Assembly: GCF_014836335.1 (NCBI RefSeq)
Contig: NZ_JACSRA010000014.1
Coordinates: forward strand, 1-64,000
From: Clostridium cibarium
Lineage (GTDB): Bacteria; Bacillota; Clostridia; Clostridiales; Clostridiaceae
DNA length: 64,000 bases
Reading direction: 5' to 3'
Below the pieces are notes generated by a model. The model did no database searches. It worked only from the letters and a program-made list of their open reading frames with translations, and was not told the origin of the DNA. The position numbers and the translations under genes were made by a program. Within the stretch, counting starts at the first letter, position 1. Each line of letters opens with the position of its first letter. Positions 1 through 8,227 of the stretch are shown piece after piece.

Positions 1-179
1 TCCAAGTATTACATATATTATAAGAGTATATTTAAACTACTATAAATACTATCTAATTACCTACACTATATTCCTTTACTTGTATAAATTTTATACTAAT
101 GCTTTTTTATATAGTCGGTTATAAATTAGTAATATTATACCACACCACAGTATATTATAGTTTATTACTTCCAATAAAA

Positions 180-210
180 ATGAAAGTTACCATTGGCGGA
201 TAACTTTCAT
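180..210 (-). terminator. Intrinsic terminator downstream of the manC remnant
   Basis: Two perfect 10-bp arms (180-189 and 201-210) flank an 11-base loop. On the minus strand the stem runs straight into a T-rich tract. Bases 1-179 further out hold no gene that I can recognise. Confidence 0.7.
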
Positions 211-272
211 CTTCTAAATATTAATATGTACATCCACACAATCGCCATTTCCTTCAAAATGACCAATGTCGT

Positions 273-539
273 CTAGTACGGGGTTTCTTTATTACTAGGT
301 TCAGCAAAAATATTATCCCCTTTAAAATCCTTAAGTTCTTCTCTTATCTTCTCTTCATAATCTTTATTAGTTACAACATAAAGATTCTCTTTTTTTATCA
401 ATGGAGTCACTCTATCTACTGTATTAACTAAAAAACTTTTCTCATTAATTATTTTTAAAAATTGTTTTGGTTCATTTGTTCTAGAGAGTGGATATAATCT
501 GCTACCTTTCCCACCTGCTAGAATTAAGCCGTATATCAC
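273..539 (-). pseudogene. Mannose-1-phosphate guanylyltransferase, N-terminal fragment (decayed)
   Basis: The 88 residues open with the nucleotidyltransferase signature LILAGGKGSRLYPLSR followed by PKQFL, the nucleotide-binding start of ManC-type GDP-mannose synthesising enzymes. A stop follows shortly after EPSNKET, where intact enzymes (about 350 residues) continue for another 250 or more. The sugar-binding part is therefore missing and the protein cannot be functional as a complete enzyme. Downstream, in another frame, a short stretch reads DDIGHFEGNGDCVDVHINI before a stop; it looks protein-like, but I cannot assign it. A terminator follows at 180-210, so the locus probably once held a full gene that lost its middle by deletion. 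The family is clear; the history is inferred. Confidence 0.75.
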
Positions 540-700
540 TAAGTAACAACTCCATGTTAATGTTATTACTTTATTATATGAGATGGTGTATTCTTTGTGC
601 TTTTTCTTATTTTATTTCTAATAATTTATTAAATGCTTCAATTTTTTCAGAATACATTCCATTTTAGTTCTTTAAAAACAGAATACAAAGCAACAAAGTG

Positions 701-1153
701 TTATTCACTATCTCCTACAGCATCTTGATAAAGTCGTTGCTTTTCAATCTTCTTTTTACAATTCTGATTCAATTCAGGAATATTTGTAGTACCAGCTTCT
801 TTAGCCATATGATAATATTCACATTTGTAATTAATTAGATCAAGTGATTTCTGAAGAATAGCTATTTGCTGTTCAGTTTCTCTCTTTCGTTCCAAAAACA
901 TTTCATAACGCTGGTCGATAGTAGAATCACCTTTTTCGCACCACTCAAAAAATGTTTTAATTTCTTTTAATTCCATTCCAGTGTTTTTCAAACATTCTAT
1001 CATATTTAACCAACGAACATCCATGTCATTGAATACACGAATGTTACCACTTGTACGCTCAATTAAAGGGAGAAGTCCTTTTTTATCGTAATATCTTAAA
1101 GTTGAAATAGGAATTTCAAGCATTTCCGAAACTTCACCAATTGAATATGTCAT
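701..1153 (-). CDS. MerR family transcriptional regulator
   Basis: 150 residues. The N-terminus (about residues 3-70) is a classic winged-helix MerR domain: YSIGEVSEMLEIPISTLRYYDKKGLL, then a second helix pair ending in LKNTGMELKEIKTF. A long dimerisation helix follows (about 75-120), and a short C-terminal tail carries two cysteines, C111 and C132. The size suits the small-molecule or stress-sensing MerR group (AdhR/NmlR/TipA-like) rather than a multidrug sensor with a large ligand domain. It is divergent from the DXS-like gene at 1416. Two promoters with 19-bp spacers lie between them, one facing each gene, as expected for MerR twist-activation and autoregulation. The inducer is unknown. 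Confidence 0.9.
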   Translation of the reverse strand: MTYSIGEVSEMLEIPISTLRYYDKKGLLPLIERTSGNIRVFNDMDVRWLNMIECLKNTGMELKEIKTFFEWCEKGDSTIDQRYEMFLERKRETEQQIAILQKSLDLINYKCEYYHMAKEAGTTNIPELNQNCKKKIEKQRLYQDAVGDSE

Positions 1154-1198
1154 ATCCTTTCACCTCACAAAAATCGTTTTACTTAAAAGTATTAAGTT

Positions 1199-1229
1199 AT
1201 TATACAATTCAAACCTAACCTGAAGTCAA
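1199..1229 (-). promoter_or_regulatory. Promoter of the merR gene with a MerR-type 19-bp spacer
   Basis: On the minus strand, TTGACT (1224-1229) and TATAAT (1199-1204) are separated by 19 bp instead of 17. The spacer contains GGTTAGGTTT, which is also found in the facing promoter at 1307-1337. The spacing and shared core suggest autoregulation by the MerR protein. Confidence 0.65.
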
Positions 1230-1306
1230 TATTTATTTTTTATTAATTTGTAAATACTAACACAAAAAAGATTAATAGTCTTTAAAACAAAAAATATATA
1301 AAGTAC

Positions 1307-1337
1307 TTGACCTAAAGTTAGGTTTAGGTATTAAGAT
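1307..1337 (+). promoter_or_regulatory. MerR operator/promoter of the DXS-like gene
   Basis: TTGACC (1307-1312) and TAAGAT (1332-1337) are 19 bp apart. Within and beside the spacer is a perfect inverted repeat: ACCTAAA (1310-1316), six bases GTTAGG, then TTTAGGT (1323-1329). This is the standard layout of a MerR-activated promoter. It lies about 80 bp before the start codon at 1416. Confidence 0.8.
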
Positions 1338-1415
1338 ATGAACTATAGAATTTCGTTTTGAGCAATTGTATTAGTATAGAATGTTCAACACAAATGAATT
1401 TTAGGAGGATGAAAT

Positions 1416-3176
1416 ATGTATTTACAAAAAATAAATTCACCAGAAGATGTTAAAAAATTATCAGTAAATGAAATGAAAGATTTAAGTGCAGAAATACGTG
1501 AAGTACTACTTAAGAAGTTAAGTGAACATGGAGGACATATTGGTCCTAATCTTGGAATTGTAGAACTTACTGTTGCACTACATTATGTATTTAACTCACC
1601 AAAAGATAAGATTGTTTATGATGTTTCTCATCAAAGCTATATTCATAAAATGCTTACTGGAAGAAAGGAAGCATTTATAAATTCTGAAAAATATGATGAT
1701 GTATCTGGTTATTCTAACCCAGAAGAAAGCAAGCATGACTTTTTTAACATTGGTCATACATCAACATCTATAAGTCTTGCCTGCGGTCTTGCTAAAGCAA
1801 GAGATTTAAAAAATGAGAAAGATAATATTATTGCTATTATTGGAGATGGTTCACTAAGCGGTGGTGAAGCCTATGAAGGACTTAATAATGCTGCTGAAGC
1901 AGGAACAAACATGATTATTATTGTAAATGATAATGATATGTCTATTGCAGAAAACCATGGTGGTTTATATAAAAATCTTAAAGAACTTGGAGACACAGAA
2001 GGAAGAGCTGAATGTAACTTCTTTAAGGCAATGGGACTTGATTACTATTATGTAAAAGACGGACATGATTTTGACGAGTTAATCAGCGTACTTAACAAAG
2101 TTAAGGATATACATCGCCCAGTAGTTGTTCATGTTCATACAATTAAAGGAAAAGGTTTCGAATTTGCTGAAAAAAATAAGGAACAATGGCACTGGGGAAT
2201 GCCTTTTGTATTGGAAACAGGGGAATCAAAATTCTCTATGGGTAATGTTGAGAGTTATGGAGATCTTACAGGAAAATACCTGTTAAATGCAATGAAAAAG
2301 GACCCAAAAGTGGTTGCTATTACATCAGCAACTCCAACTGTACTTGGTTTTGGCCTAGAAAGAAGGAAAGAAGCTGGCAGACAATTTGTTGATGTTGGTA
2401 TTGCAGAAGAACATGCAGTTGCTTTGGCTTCAGGAATTGCAGCAAATGGTGGAAATCCAGTTTACGGAGTATACAGTACATTTCTTCAAAGGACATATGA
2501 TCAGCTTTCACAAGATCTATGCATAAATAATAATCCAGCAGTAATACTAGTAAATTATGCTTCTGTTTATGGAATGAATGATGTAACACATCTTGGATTA
2601 TACGATATTGGTATGATGAGTAACATTCCAAATATGGTATACCTTGCCCCAACATGTAAAGAAGAATATTTTTCAATGCTTAAATGGGGAATGAATCAAC
2701 AAGATCATCCAGTAGCTATACGTGTTCCAGCAATGGGAGTAATCAAAAGCGGAGTTGAAGATAATACAGATTATTCAAAATTGAATAAATATCAAGTAAC
2801 AAAAGCAGGAAAAGATGTTGCAGTTATTGCACTTGGAGATTTCTATCAGCTTGGTCAGGCAGTTGTTACAAAGCTTTTAAACGAAAACAACATTGACGCT
2901 ACTCTAATTAATCCAAAGTATATAACAGGCATTGATGAAGAATTACTTGAAAACTTGAAAAAAGAACATAAACTTGTAATTACCCTTGAAGATGGTATCT
3001 TAGATGGAGGCTTTGGTGAAAAGATTGCAAGATTCTATGGTCCTTCTGACATGAAAGTAATAAATTATGGTATAAAGAAAGAATTACTAGATCGTTATGT
3101 TCCAGAAGAACTTATGAAGAGAAATAGACTAACAGATGTTCAGATGGTAGAAGATATCATGAATATCATAAAATAA
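1416..3176 (+). CDS. 1-deoxy-D-xylulose-5-phosphate synthase-like thiamine-diphosphate enzyme
   Basis: 586 residues; DXS is usually about 620. The fold is DXS/transketolase. H41 in GGHIG and H72 in DVSHQSY match the DXS active site, the thiamine-diphosphate/Mg motif begins GDGSLSGG at 143 and ends with the Asn of LNN, and the pyrimidine-binding Glu is E331 in GIAEEHAV, followed by YSTFLQR. A true DXS condenses pyruvate and glyceraldehyde-3-phosphate for isoprenoid and thiamine synthesis. Here the usual DRAGLVG-DG-THQG segment that contacts the substrate is replaced by NYASVYGMNDVTHLG (380-394), and the RYPRG motif by RVPAMG, so the acceptor may differ. A strong GGAGG lies 8 bases before the ATG. 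The gene stands alone, ends in a terminator at 3253-3297, and is very likely controlled by the divergent MerR protein. It may be a second, inducible DXS or a paralogue with a different acceptor. Confidence 0.8.
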   Translation: MYLQKINSPEDVKKLSVNEMKDLSAEIREVLLKKLSEHGGHIGPNLGIVELTVALHYVFNSPKDKIVYDVSHQSYIHKMLTGRKEAFINSEKYDDVSGYSNPEESKHDFFNIGHTSTSISLACGLAKARDLKNEKDNIIAIIGDGSLSGGEAYEGLNNAAEAGTNMIIIVNDNDMSIAENHGGLYKNLKELGDTEGRAECNFFKAMGLDYYYVKDGHDFDELISVLNKVKDIHRPVVVHVHTIKGKGFEFAEKNKEQWHWGMPFVLETGESKFSMGNVESYGDLTGKYLLNAMKKDPKVVAITSATPTVLGFGLERRKEAGRQFVDVGIAEEHAVALASGIAANGGNPVYGVYSTFLQRTYDQLSQDLCINNNPAVILVNYASVYGMNDVTHLGLYDIGMMSNIPNMVYLAPTCKEEYFSMLKWGMNQQDHPVAIRVPAMGVIKSGVEDNTDYSKLNKYQVTKAGKDVAVIALGDFYQLGQAVVTKLLNENNIDATLINPKYITGIDEELLENLKKEHKLVITLEDGILDGGFGEKIARFYGPSDMKVINYGIKKELLDRYVPEELMKRNRLTDVQMVEDIMNIIK

Positions 3177-3252
3177 ACAATTTAAACAATAGCATAATAT
3201 CAGATTTCACGTGATGATAAACTAAAAAAACATAATACATTTTATGAAAACA

Positions 3253-3297
3253 AGCAGTCCAATAGCATTAATATGTAGTGCTTCTGGACTGCTTTTT
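3253..3297 (+). terminator. Terminator of the DXS-like gene
   Basis: Arms AGCAGTCCA (3253-3261) and TGGACTGCT (3285-3293) are followed by a run of T. Confidence 0.8.
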
Positions 3298-3307
3298 AAT
3301 TCATCTA

Positions 3308-4201
3308 TTACTTTTTTACTCTAGACAGCATTATAATTGTAATTATAATACACACTGTTCCTAACCACTGCATTATTCCAAGCTGTTCATGTAACCATAA
3401 AACAGATAATAAAGCTGCAGATAGAGGTTCAGCTGATGATAAGACGCTTGACTCTGTTGGTTTTATATATTTTAAACTTTCTAAAAAACAAGTAAAAGCA
3501 ATTAAGGTTCCAAATAACACCACAAATATAACAGCCAATATTGATGTAATTGACCATTCACCAGTACAATTCCATGGTTGCTGAATAAAACTGAAAGCTA
3601 TGCCACCTATTAACATACCCCATCCAACTACTAGTACCGCCCCCCATTTTTTAAGTAATGAACGAGGTTGTAATGTGTAAAAAGCTGCTGCAAATGCTGA
3701 GGCAATACCCCAAAATAGAGCTAACTTTGAAATGGATATACTATGAATATTACCTTTAGTAATGATAAAAAATGTACCTAACATAGCTAATCCAATAGCA
3801 ATAATTTCTTTTAAACTTGGAACTTTTTTAGTGCGAATAGCTAAATAGCAAGTAATTATTATTGGTGATGAATATTGAAGTATCGTTGCTGTTGCTGCAT
3901 TTCCATATTTAATAGCAGCAAAATATGTATACTGAACACCTAACATGCCTAAAACACTAAAAAATATAAGATTCAAACTATCATGTTTAGTTCTCCACAC
4001 TTCCCATATATTTTGCTTACCCTTAATAAAAACATATAATAATAGTATTACCCCTGATACTAATAAGCGGATTACAACAAGCCATTCCGGACTAACCCCT
4101 TTTTCTTCAAATAAGTATTGAGCAACAGTTCCTGATATCCCCCATAGCATGGCCCCTATTATCACAAGTATTATTCCTTTTATCCTTGACTGAAAATTCA
4201 C
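3308..4201 (-). CDS. DMT superfamily (EamA) transporter
   Basis: 297 residues when started at a GTG at 4201; an in-frame ATG exists at 4240. I chose the GTG because AGGAG lies 10 bases before it, and the extra N-terminal residues of the longer form are charged and non-conserved in character. The protein is almost entirely hydrophobic, with about ten membrane helices in two EamA repeats (each about 140 residues). The first starts GIILVIIGAMLWGISGTVAQ and the second begins near FWGIASAFAAAFYTL. The terminal repeat has the family-typical EPLSAALLSVLWLHE. EamA proteins export metabolites or amino acids; the substrate cannot be read from sequence. It is divergent from the AraC regulator at 4389, which is the likely controller. 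Confidence 0.88.
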   Translation of the reverse strand: MNFQSRIKGIILVIIGAMLWGISGTVAQYLFEEKGVSPEWLVVIRLLVSGVILLLYVFIKGKQNIWEVWRTKHDSLNLIFFSVLGMLGVQYTYFAAIKYGNAATATILQYSSPIIITCYLAIRTKKVPSLKEIIAIGLAMLGTFFIITKGNIHSISISKLALFWGIASAFAAAFYTLQPRSLLKKWGAVLVVGWGMLIGGIAFSFIQQPWNCTGEWSITSILAVIFVVLFGTLIAFTCFLESLKYIKPTESSVLSSAEPLSAALLSVLWLHEQLGIMQWLGTVCIIITIIMLSRVKK

Positions 4202-4280
4202 TATCTTTTCACTCCTTTTTGCAATTACCCTACGGCACAATAAATTTCCCTATAACAATTTACTAGTATCATAATTATAG

Positions 4281-4294
4281 ATAATTGCAATTAT
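4281..4294. promoter_or_regulatory. Perfect 14-bp palindrome between eamA-type exporter and araC-type regulator
   Basis: ATAATTGCAATTAT is an exact palindrome located midway between the two divergent genes. It is a candidate operator for one or both. AraC proteins often use direct repeats, so the bound protein is uncertain. Confidence 0.35.
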
Positions 4295-4388
4295 ATTGCT
4301 TTATTTAAATAAATATGTAATAATTTTATTACTATTTTCAACTTACAACAATTAATATATTGCTCAAAAATAAAACTATATTAGCGAG

Positions 4389-5309
4389 ATGATAGAAATG
4401 CAAGTAACAAAAATAGAAGTAGATAACAATTTGCAAGAAACAACAAAACATGGTTCTTATGATTTCCCAATGGCAATTTATACTGATAATTTCAACTTAT
4501 TTGAAGATGGGCATATAAGACTACATTGGCATAAAGAAATACAGTTTTCATATTCCCTTTATGAAAAAGTATACTTTTTTGTTGAAGGCGAGAAAATAAT
4601 ATTAGAACCAGGCGAAGGAATCATGATTAATTCCAATGTTCTGCATCAAGTTAAACCCTTTAACAGCAATAGTATTATGTTTTCTATTGTATTTGATCCA
4701 ATTTTAATAGGAGGCATAAATCAGTCACTTATAGAACAAAAATATATAAAACCAATCTCGGAAAGTAGTAATTTAAAATTTATCTCTTTAAAGTCAACTG
4801 TTAAATGGCAGCAAAATATATTGAATTATTTAAAAGAGATCTTTTTATTATCTAATGAAAAAACATATGGTTACGAACTAGAAATGAGAAATTATTTATG
4901 TAGTGCTTGGCTAAATTTATTGCGGGAAATCAAAGAAGATATAAAAGACTGTGTCAATGTGGTTTCACATGATGAAGAACGTGTAAAATCAGCTTTATAT
5001 TATATACACAAATGTTATTCAGAGGATATTTCCCTAGATAATATCGCTGCTGCTGCAAGTATTAGCAAAAGCGAATGTTGTCGTAGCTTTAAAAGAATTT
5101 TAAAAGTTACACCTTTTGAATACTTAATGGAATATAGAGTTTCAAAAGCAAAGGAACTACTTTTGAAAAACAAAGAACCTATTTCTAATATTGCCTTTGA
5201 TGTAGGCTTTAATGGAACAAGTTATTTTGGAAAAATATTTAAAAAATATATAGGTTGTACTCCTTCTGAATATAGAAATAGCTCTATAAAAAATTCTATA
5301 TACCCTTAA
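4389..5309 (+). CDS. AraC family transcriptional regulator with cupin sensor domain
   Basis: 306 residues. The N-terminal half (about 20-130) looks like an AraC-type cupin sensor: HIRLHWHKEIQFSY, then EGEKIILEPGEGIMINSNVLHQV. The C-terminal 100 residues hold two helix-turn-helices typical of AraC/XylS proteins, ending VAFDVGF-like IAFDVGFNGTSYFGKIFKKYIGCTPSEYR. Such proteins usually bind a sugar or small metabolite and activate neighbouring transport or catabolic genes. The start is uncertain: ATG at 4389 and ATG at 4398 are in frame and neither has a strong ribosome binding site. The divergent EamA exporter is the obvious candidate target. Confidence 0.9.
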   Translation: MIEMQVTKIEVDNNLQETTKHGSYDFPMAIYTDNFNLFEDGHIRLHWHKEIQFSYSLYEKVYFFVEGEKIILEPGEGIMINSNVLHQVKPFNSNSIMFSIVFDPILIGGINQSLIEQKYIKPISESSNLKFISLKSTVKWQQNILNYLKEIFLLSNEKTYGYELEMRNYLCSAWLNLLREIKEDIKDCVNVVSHDEERVKSALYYIHKCYSEDISLDNIAAAASISKSECCRSFKRILKVTPFEYLMEYRVSKAKELLLKNKEPISNIAFDVGFNGTSYFGKIFKKYIGCTPSEYRNSSIKNSIYP

Positions 5310-5347
5310 TAAAAATAATAAATTGATACTTCAAACCATTAAAAAAG

Positions 5348-5387
5348 CTCCTATTATCTCATCTATTTATTGATGAAATAATAGGAG
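5348..5387 (-). terminator. Terminator at the end of the chemotaxis cluster, shared with the AraC gene
   Basis: Ten-bp outer arms CTCCTATTAT (5348-5357) and ATAATAGGAG (5378-5387) with an inner stem. The minus-strand side continues into CTTTTTT; the plus-strand side is less T-rich. It therefore mainly stops the minus-strand mcp, and possibly also the araC-type transcript. Confidence 0.75.
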
Positions 5388-5424
5388 TAATAAATTTTCC
5401 AGAACATTTTTCCTTTATAAATAT

Positions 5425-6993
5425 CTATGTAAACATACCAACACTTTTCTTTAACTTGAATTGATTAACTTGTCCTTTTAGCAATTCTGCTTGAGATGCT
5501 AATTCTTCACTTGCAGCTGCACTTTCTTCTGATGTAGCTGAATTAGTTTGCACTACATCTGATACTTGCATAATGCCTTCATTAACCTGTTCTATAGATT
5601 CTGCTTGCTCATTTGAAGCTCTAGTTATTTGGTCAATAAATTCTGCCACCTTAATTGTATCCCCAACTATTCTATTTAATACTTCAGCAGTTTCATTTAC
5701 TATCTTAGTTCCTACTTCTGCTTTTTCAATGGAACCTTCAATCATATTAGCTGTCTCCTTAGCTGCTTTCGCTGATCTTGCTGCCAAGTTTCTAACTTCT
5801 TCTGCAACTACCCCAAAACCTTTCCCATGCTGTCCAGCTCTTGCTGCTTCTACAGCAGCATTTAGAGCTAAAATATTAGTTTGGAAAGCAATTTCATCAA
5901 TTACTTTAATAATTTTATATATGTTACTTGAAGAATTATTTATTTCTTCTACAGCTCTCTTCATCTCTTCCATTTGTCCATGGCCTTCTTCTGCATTTAG
6001 CTTAGCATCTTCAGCAATACCATTAACCTTTGCAGCAATTTCTGCATTCATTTTTGTTTGTGCTGATATTTCTTCAACTGATGTAGTTAATTCTTCAATA
6101 GAACTAGCTTGTTCCATAGCTCCTTGGGAAAGAGCCGTACTAGAATCTGCTACTTGTTTTGATCCAGCTGATACTTGTTCTGCTACTGTATTTATATGGC
6201 TCATAGCTTTATTTAACTTTTCTGTCATCCTTTTAAAAGCTAATGACAATAAACCTAATTCGTCTTTACCTTTTACCTCAATATCAACATCAAAATCTCC
6301 GTCAGCTATCTTACTAGCTATTTCTATTATTCTATGTATCGGTCTACTTATAGATAAGGAAATTATTATACCTATACCTATGGCTGTTACTATCCCTAAC
6401 ACTTGAATTATTACCGACATCGTTGTTGTTTTAGCTGCAGTTATATCATTATTTTCTGATGTCTCCTTTGCTAGCCTTGTTTTTAAATGACTAAAGCCCT
6501 CAATGTTAGCCTTCAACTCTTCTAACGCTGGCTTTCCTTCTGTATAGAGAAGATTCGTTGCTTCTTGCCTTTTATTTTCATTTCTTAATTTTATTATCCT
6601 ATTTACAACATCCAAATATTTTAACTTTGAATTCTTCAATTCTTTAATAGCTTCGTCCTCTTCTTTAGTAGATGTTGTTTTAGCTACTATGTCAAGGCTT
6701 AAGTCAAATTCACTACTTGCTTCTTTAATTTTATTCGTATATTCTTGTATCTCTGCTGAGTTTTCTTTTAATAGTATATCTCTAATATATCCTCTCATAT
6801 TATTAAAAGATTCAGTGATATCAATTACTTCTCCTAGTGGTTCTGTCATCTTCTCATATAGCTTAGTATCAAGCTTATTGATATTATTCATATTTATTAT
6901 TCCTTGAACTCCAATTATCCCTGTGATAACAGATACTATTAAAAATCCTAGCAGTATTTTTACTTTTACCTTCATATTATAAAACAATTTCAT
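5425..6993 (-). CDS. Methyl-accepting chemotaxis protein, 4HB sensor type
   Basis: 522 residues. Transmembrane helix 1 is at about 9-31, a four-helix-bundle ligand domain at about 32-185, helix 2 at about 187-213, a HAMP domain starts near SISRPIHRIIEIASKIADGD, and a long cytoplasmic signalling coiled coil follows. The hairpin tip, which contacts CheA and CheW, reads [20 protein letters not shown] and is fully conserved. The gene is the last of the cheY-cheW-mcp run, 21 bp after cheW, and ends at the terminator at 5348-5387. The ligand is unknown. Its signalling half is closely related to that of the second receptor at 10769-12472, which points to a local paralogue pair. Confidence 0.95.
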   Translation of the reverse strand: MKLFYNMKVKVKILLGFLIVSVITGIIGVQGIINMNNINKLDTKLYEKMTEPLGEVIDITESFNNMRGYIRDILLKENSAEIQEYTNKIKEASSEFDLSLDIVAKTTSTKEEDEAIKELKNSKLKYLDVVNRIIKLRNENKRQEATNLLYTEGKPALEELKANIEGFSHLKTRLAKETSENNDITAAKTTTMSVIIQVLGIVTAIGIGIIISLSISRPIHRIIEIASKIADGDFDVDIEVKGKDELGLLSLAFKRMTEKLNKAMSHINTVAEQVSAGSKQVADSSTALSQGAMEQASSIEELTTSVEEISAQTKMNAEIAAKVNGIAEDAKLNAEEGHGQMEEMKRAVEEINNSSSNIYKIIKVIDEIAFQTNILALNAAVEAARAGQHGKGFGVVAEEVRNLAARSAKAAKETANMIEGSIEKAEVGTKIVNETAEVLNRIVGDTIKVAEFIDQITRASNEQAESIEQVNEGIMQVSDVVQTNSATSEESAAASEELASQAELLKGQVNQFKLKKSVGMFT

Positions 6994-7014
6994 TATAATA
7001 TTCCCCTTACAATA

Positions 7015-7506
7015 TTAAGCATTATTAAACATTTCCTTTTCATCATCCGCTATAAGCTTATTACAATCTAAAATCAATTTCACTTCATTATCTACTTTTC
7101 CTATTCCGCTTATATATTTACTACTAACCTTATCTAAGCTTGGTGGCACTACAACATCTTTATCTGGTATTACTAGCACCTCTGAAACGCTATCCACTAT
7201 AAGTCCAATAGATAATTCGTTTATATAAACAACAATTATGCAAGTTCTATCGTTGTATTCTATAAACTTTTTCTTAAATCTTAGTCTTACATCCATTACA
7301 GGAATTATCTTCCCTCTTAGATTAATAATTCCCCTTATATACTCAGGAAGTTCTGGAACTGAGGTTATTGGCTGTATACCTATTATCTCTATTACATTAT
7401 CTATCCCTATTCCATATGATTCATTATCAAGTACAAATGTAAGATATTTTTCCTTTTGAGTATCTTCTTCTAAATCTTCAATATCATTAATTATATTTCC
7501 ATCCAT
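7015..7506 (-). CDS. cheW: CheW chemotaxis coupling protein
   Basis: 163 residues. After an acidic N-terminal tail, the CheW SH3-like barrel starts at KYLTFVLDNESYGIGIDNVIEI and continues through IRGIINLRGKIIPVMDVRLRF, the family hallmark. CheW bridges receptors and CheA at the inner membrane face. It lies between cheY (81 bp upstream) and the mcp (21 bp downstream), with a GGAG-type ribosome binding site. Confidence 0.95.
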   Translation of the reverse strand: MDGNIINDIEDLEEDTQKEKYLTFVLDNESYGIGIDNVIEIIGIQPITSVPELPEYIRGIINLRGKIIPVMDVRLRFKKKFIEYNDRTCIIVVYINELSIGLIVDSVSEVLVIPDKDVVVPPSLDKVSSKYISGIGKVDNEVKLILDCNKLIADDEKEMFNNA

Positions 7507-7587
7507 TTAAACACCACTCCAGCTTTTTAAATTAAACTTAAATCTTTAATAAATAGAACAAGTTAAATTCATATTTATAGAAATATA

Positions 7588-7959
7588 CTAGTCAACTATA
7601 CTTTTTTCAATTTCCTTTAGCTGTCTAATTACAGTTTCCTCATCAAAAGGTTTTAATATAAAAGATATAGCACCTGCCATTATAGCCTCCTTAACTGATG
7701 TTTCATGCCCCATGGATGAAATAACGACAATCTTTGCCTCATTATCAATCATCTTTATCATCTTTGTTGCATCTACTCCACCAAGCTCTGGCATGGTCAA
7801 ATCCATTGTTACAAAATCTGGCTTAAGTTGTCTGTATAATTGAATAGCCTTAACACCATTTTCAGCTTCACCTACAACTTCAAATCCACATCTCTCTAAA
7901 ATTCCTTTTAGAGAAAGTCTCATAAAAGCTGCATCATCTACTACAAGTACTCTCTTCAT
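7588..7959 (-). CDS. cheY: CheY response regulator
   Basis: 123 residues, a single receiver domain. The acidic pair is at D8-D9 (VVDDAAFMR), the phospho-acceptor is D53 in TMDLTMPELGG, and the switch residues are in VISSM and ILKPF. There is no output domain, as in CheY proteins that act on the flagellar switch or as phosphate sinks. A strong GGGGAG site precedes the ATG. The upstream 8047-8082 region shares sequence blocks with the region before cheA, suggesting common control of the two halves of the cluster. Confidence 0.94.
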   Translation of the reverse strand: MKRVLVVDDAAFMRLSLKGILERCGFEVVGEAENGVKAIQLYRQLKPDFVTMDLTMPELGGVDATKMIKMIDNEAKIVVISSMGHETSVKEAIMAGAISFILKPFDEETVIRQLKEIEKSIVD

Positions 7960-8046
7960 AATTATTCTCCCCTTTATTTATCTTATTTAAATTCTTATCT
8001 ATTTACTCCAACATTTATATTTTAAGGGTTTTATTAAACTCTTTGT

Positions 8047-8110
8047 AGTACCTCTAGTCATCGATTAGAATGCAAATTGCACATAATTTATATAAAAATG
8101 CAAACTGCAT
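8047..8110. promoter_or_regulatory. Palindromic TGCAA-type sites in the cheY / response-regulator intergenic region
   Basis: TGCAAATTGCA (8071-8081) is a perfect palindrome around a central A. ATGCAAACTGCAT (8098-8110) is a second, slightly different copy, and ATGCAATTT at 8142-8150 is a half site. The block GAATGCAAATTGCAC and the block GTACC-CTAGTCAT (starting 8048) both recur upstream of cheA at 14601-14665. These are candidate operators for a regulator of both chemotaxis transcription units, possibly the response regulator encoded alongside. Confidence 0.5.
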
Positions 8111-8156
8111 TAGCCGTTTTTTTACATTTTTATACACATTAATGCAATTTTATACA

Positions 8157-8185
8157 TTGTTCTCATATTTAAAAACTGGTATAAT
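8157..8185 (+). promoter_or_regulatory. Sigma-A-type promoter of the NarL/LuxR response regulator
   Basis: TTGTTC (8157-8162), 17 bp, TATAAT (8180-8185), ending about 40 bp before the start codon at 8228. Confidence 0.55.
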
Positions 8186-8227
8186 TTTTCTTAGTGAATA
8201 ATAATGATTTGGTATGGGGTGGGAATT

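Noticed and set aside
542..700. Short minus-strand protein-like tail (YSEKIEAFNKLLEIK) before the MerR gene
   Set aside because: It is bounded by stops, has no start or ribosome binding site, and is too short to assign; at best a relic.
5573..6406. Long plus-strand open frame (277 residues) opposite the chemoreceptor gene
   Set aside because: It is an antisense shadow of the repetitive coiled-coil coding sequence, with Ser/Ala/Ile-rich composition, no ribosome binding site and no domain.
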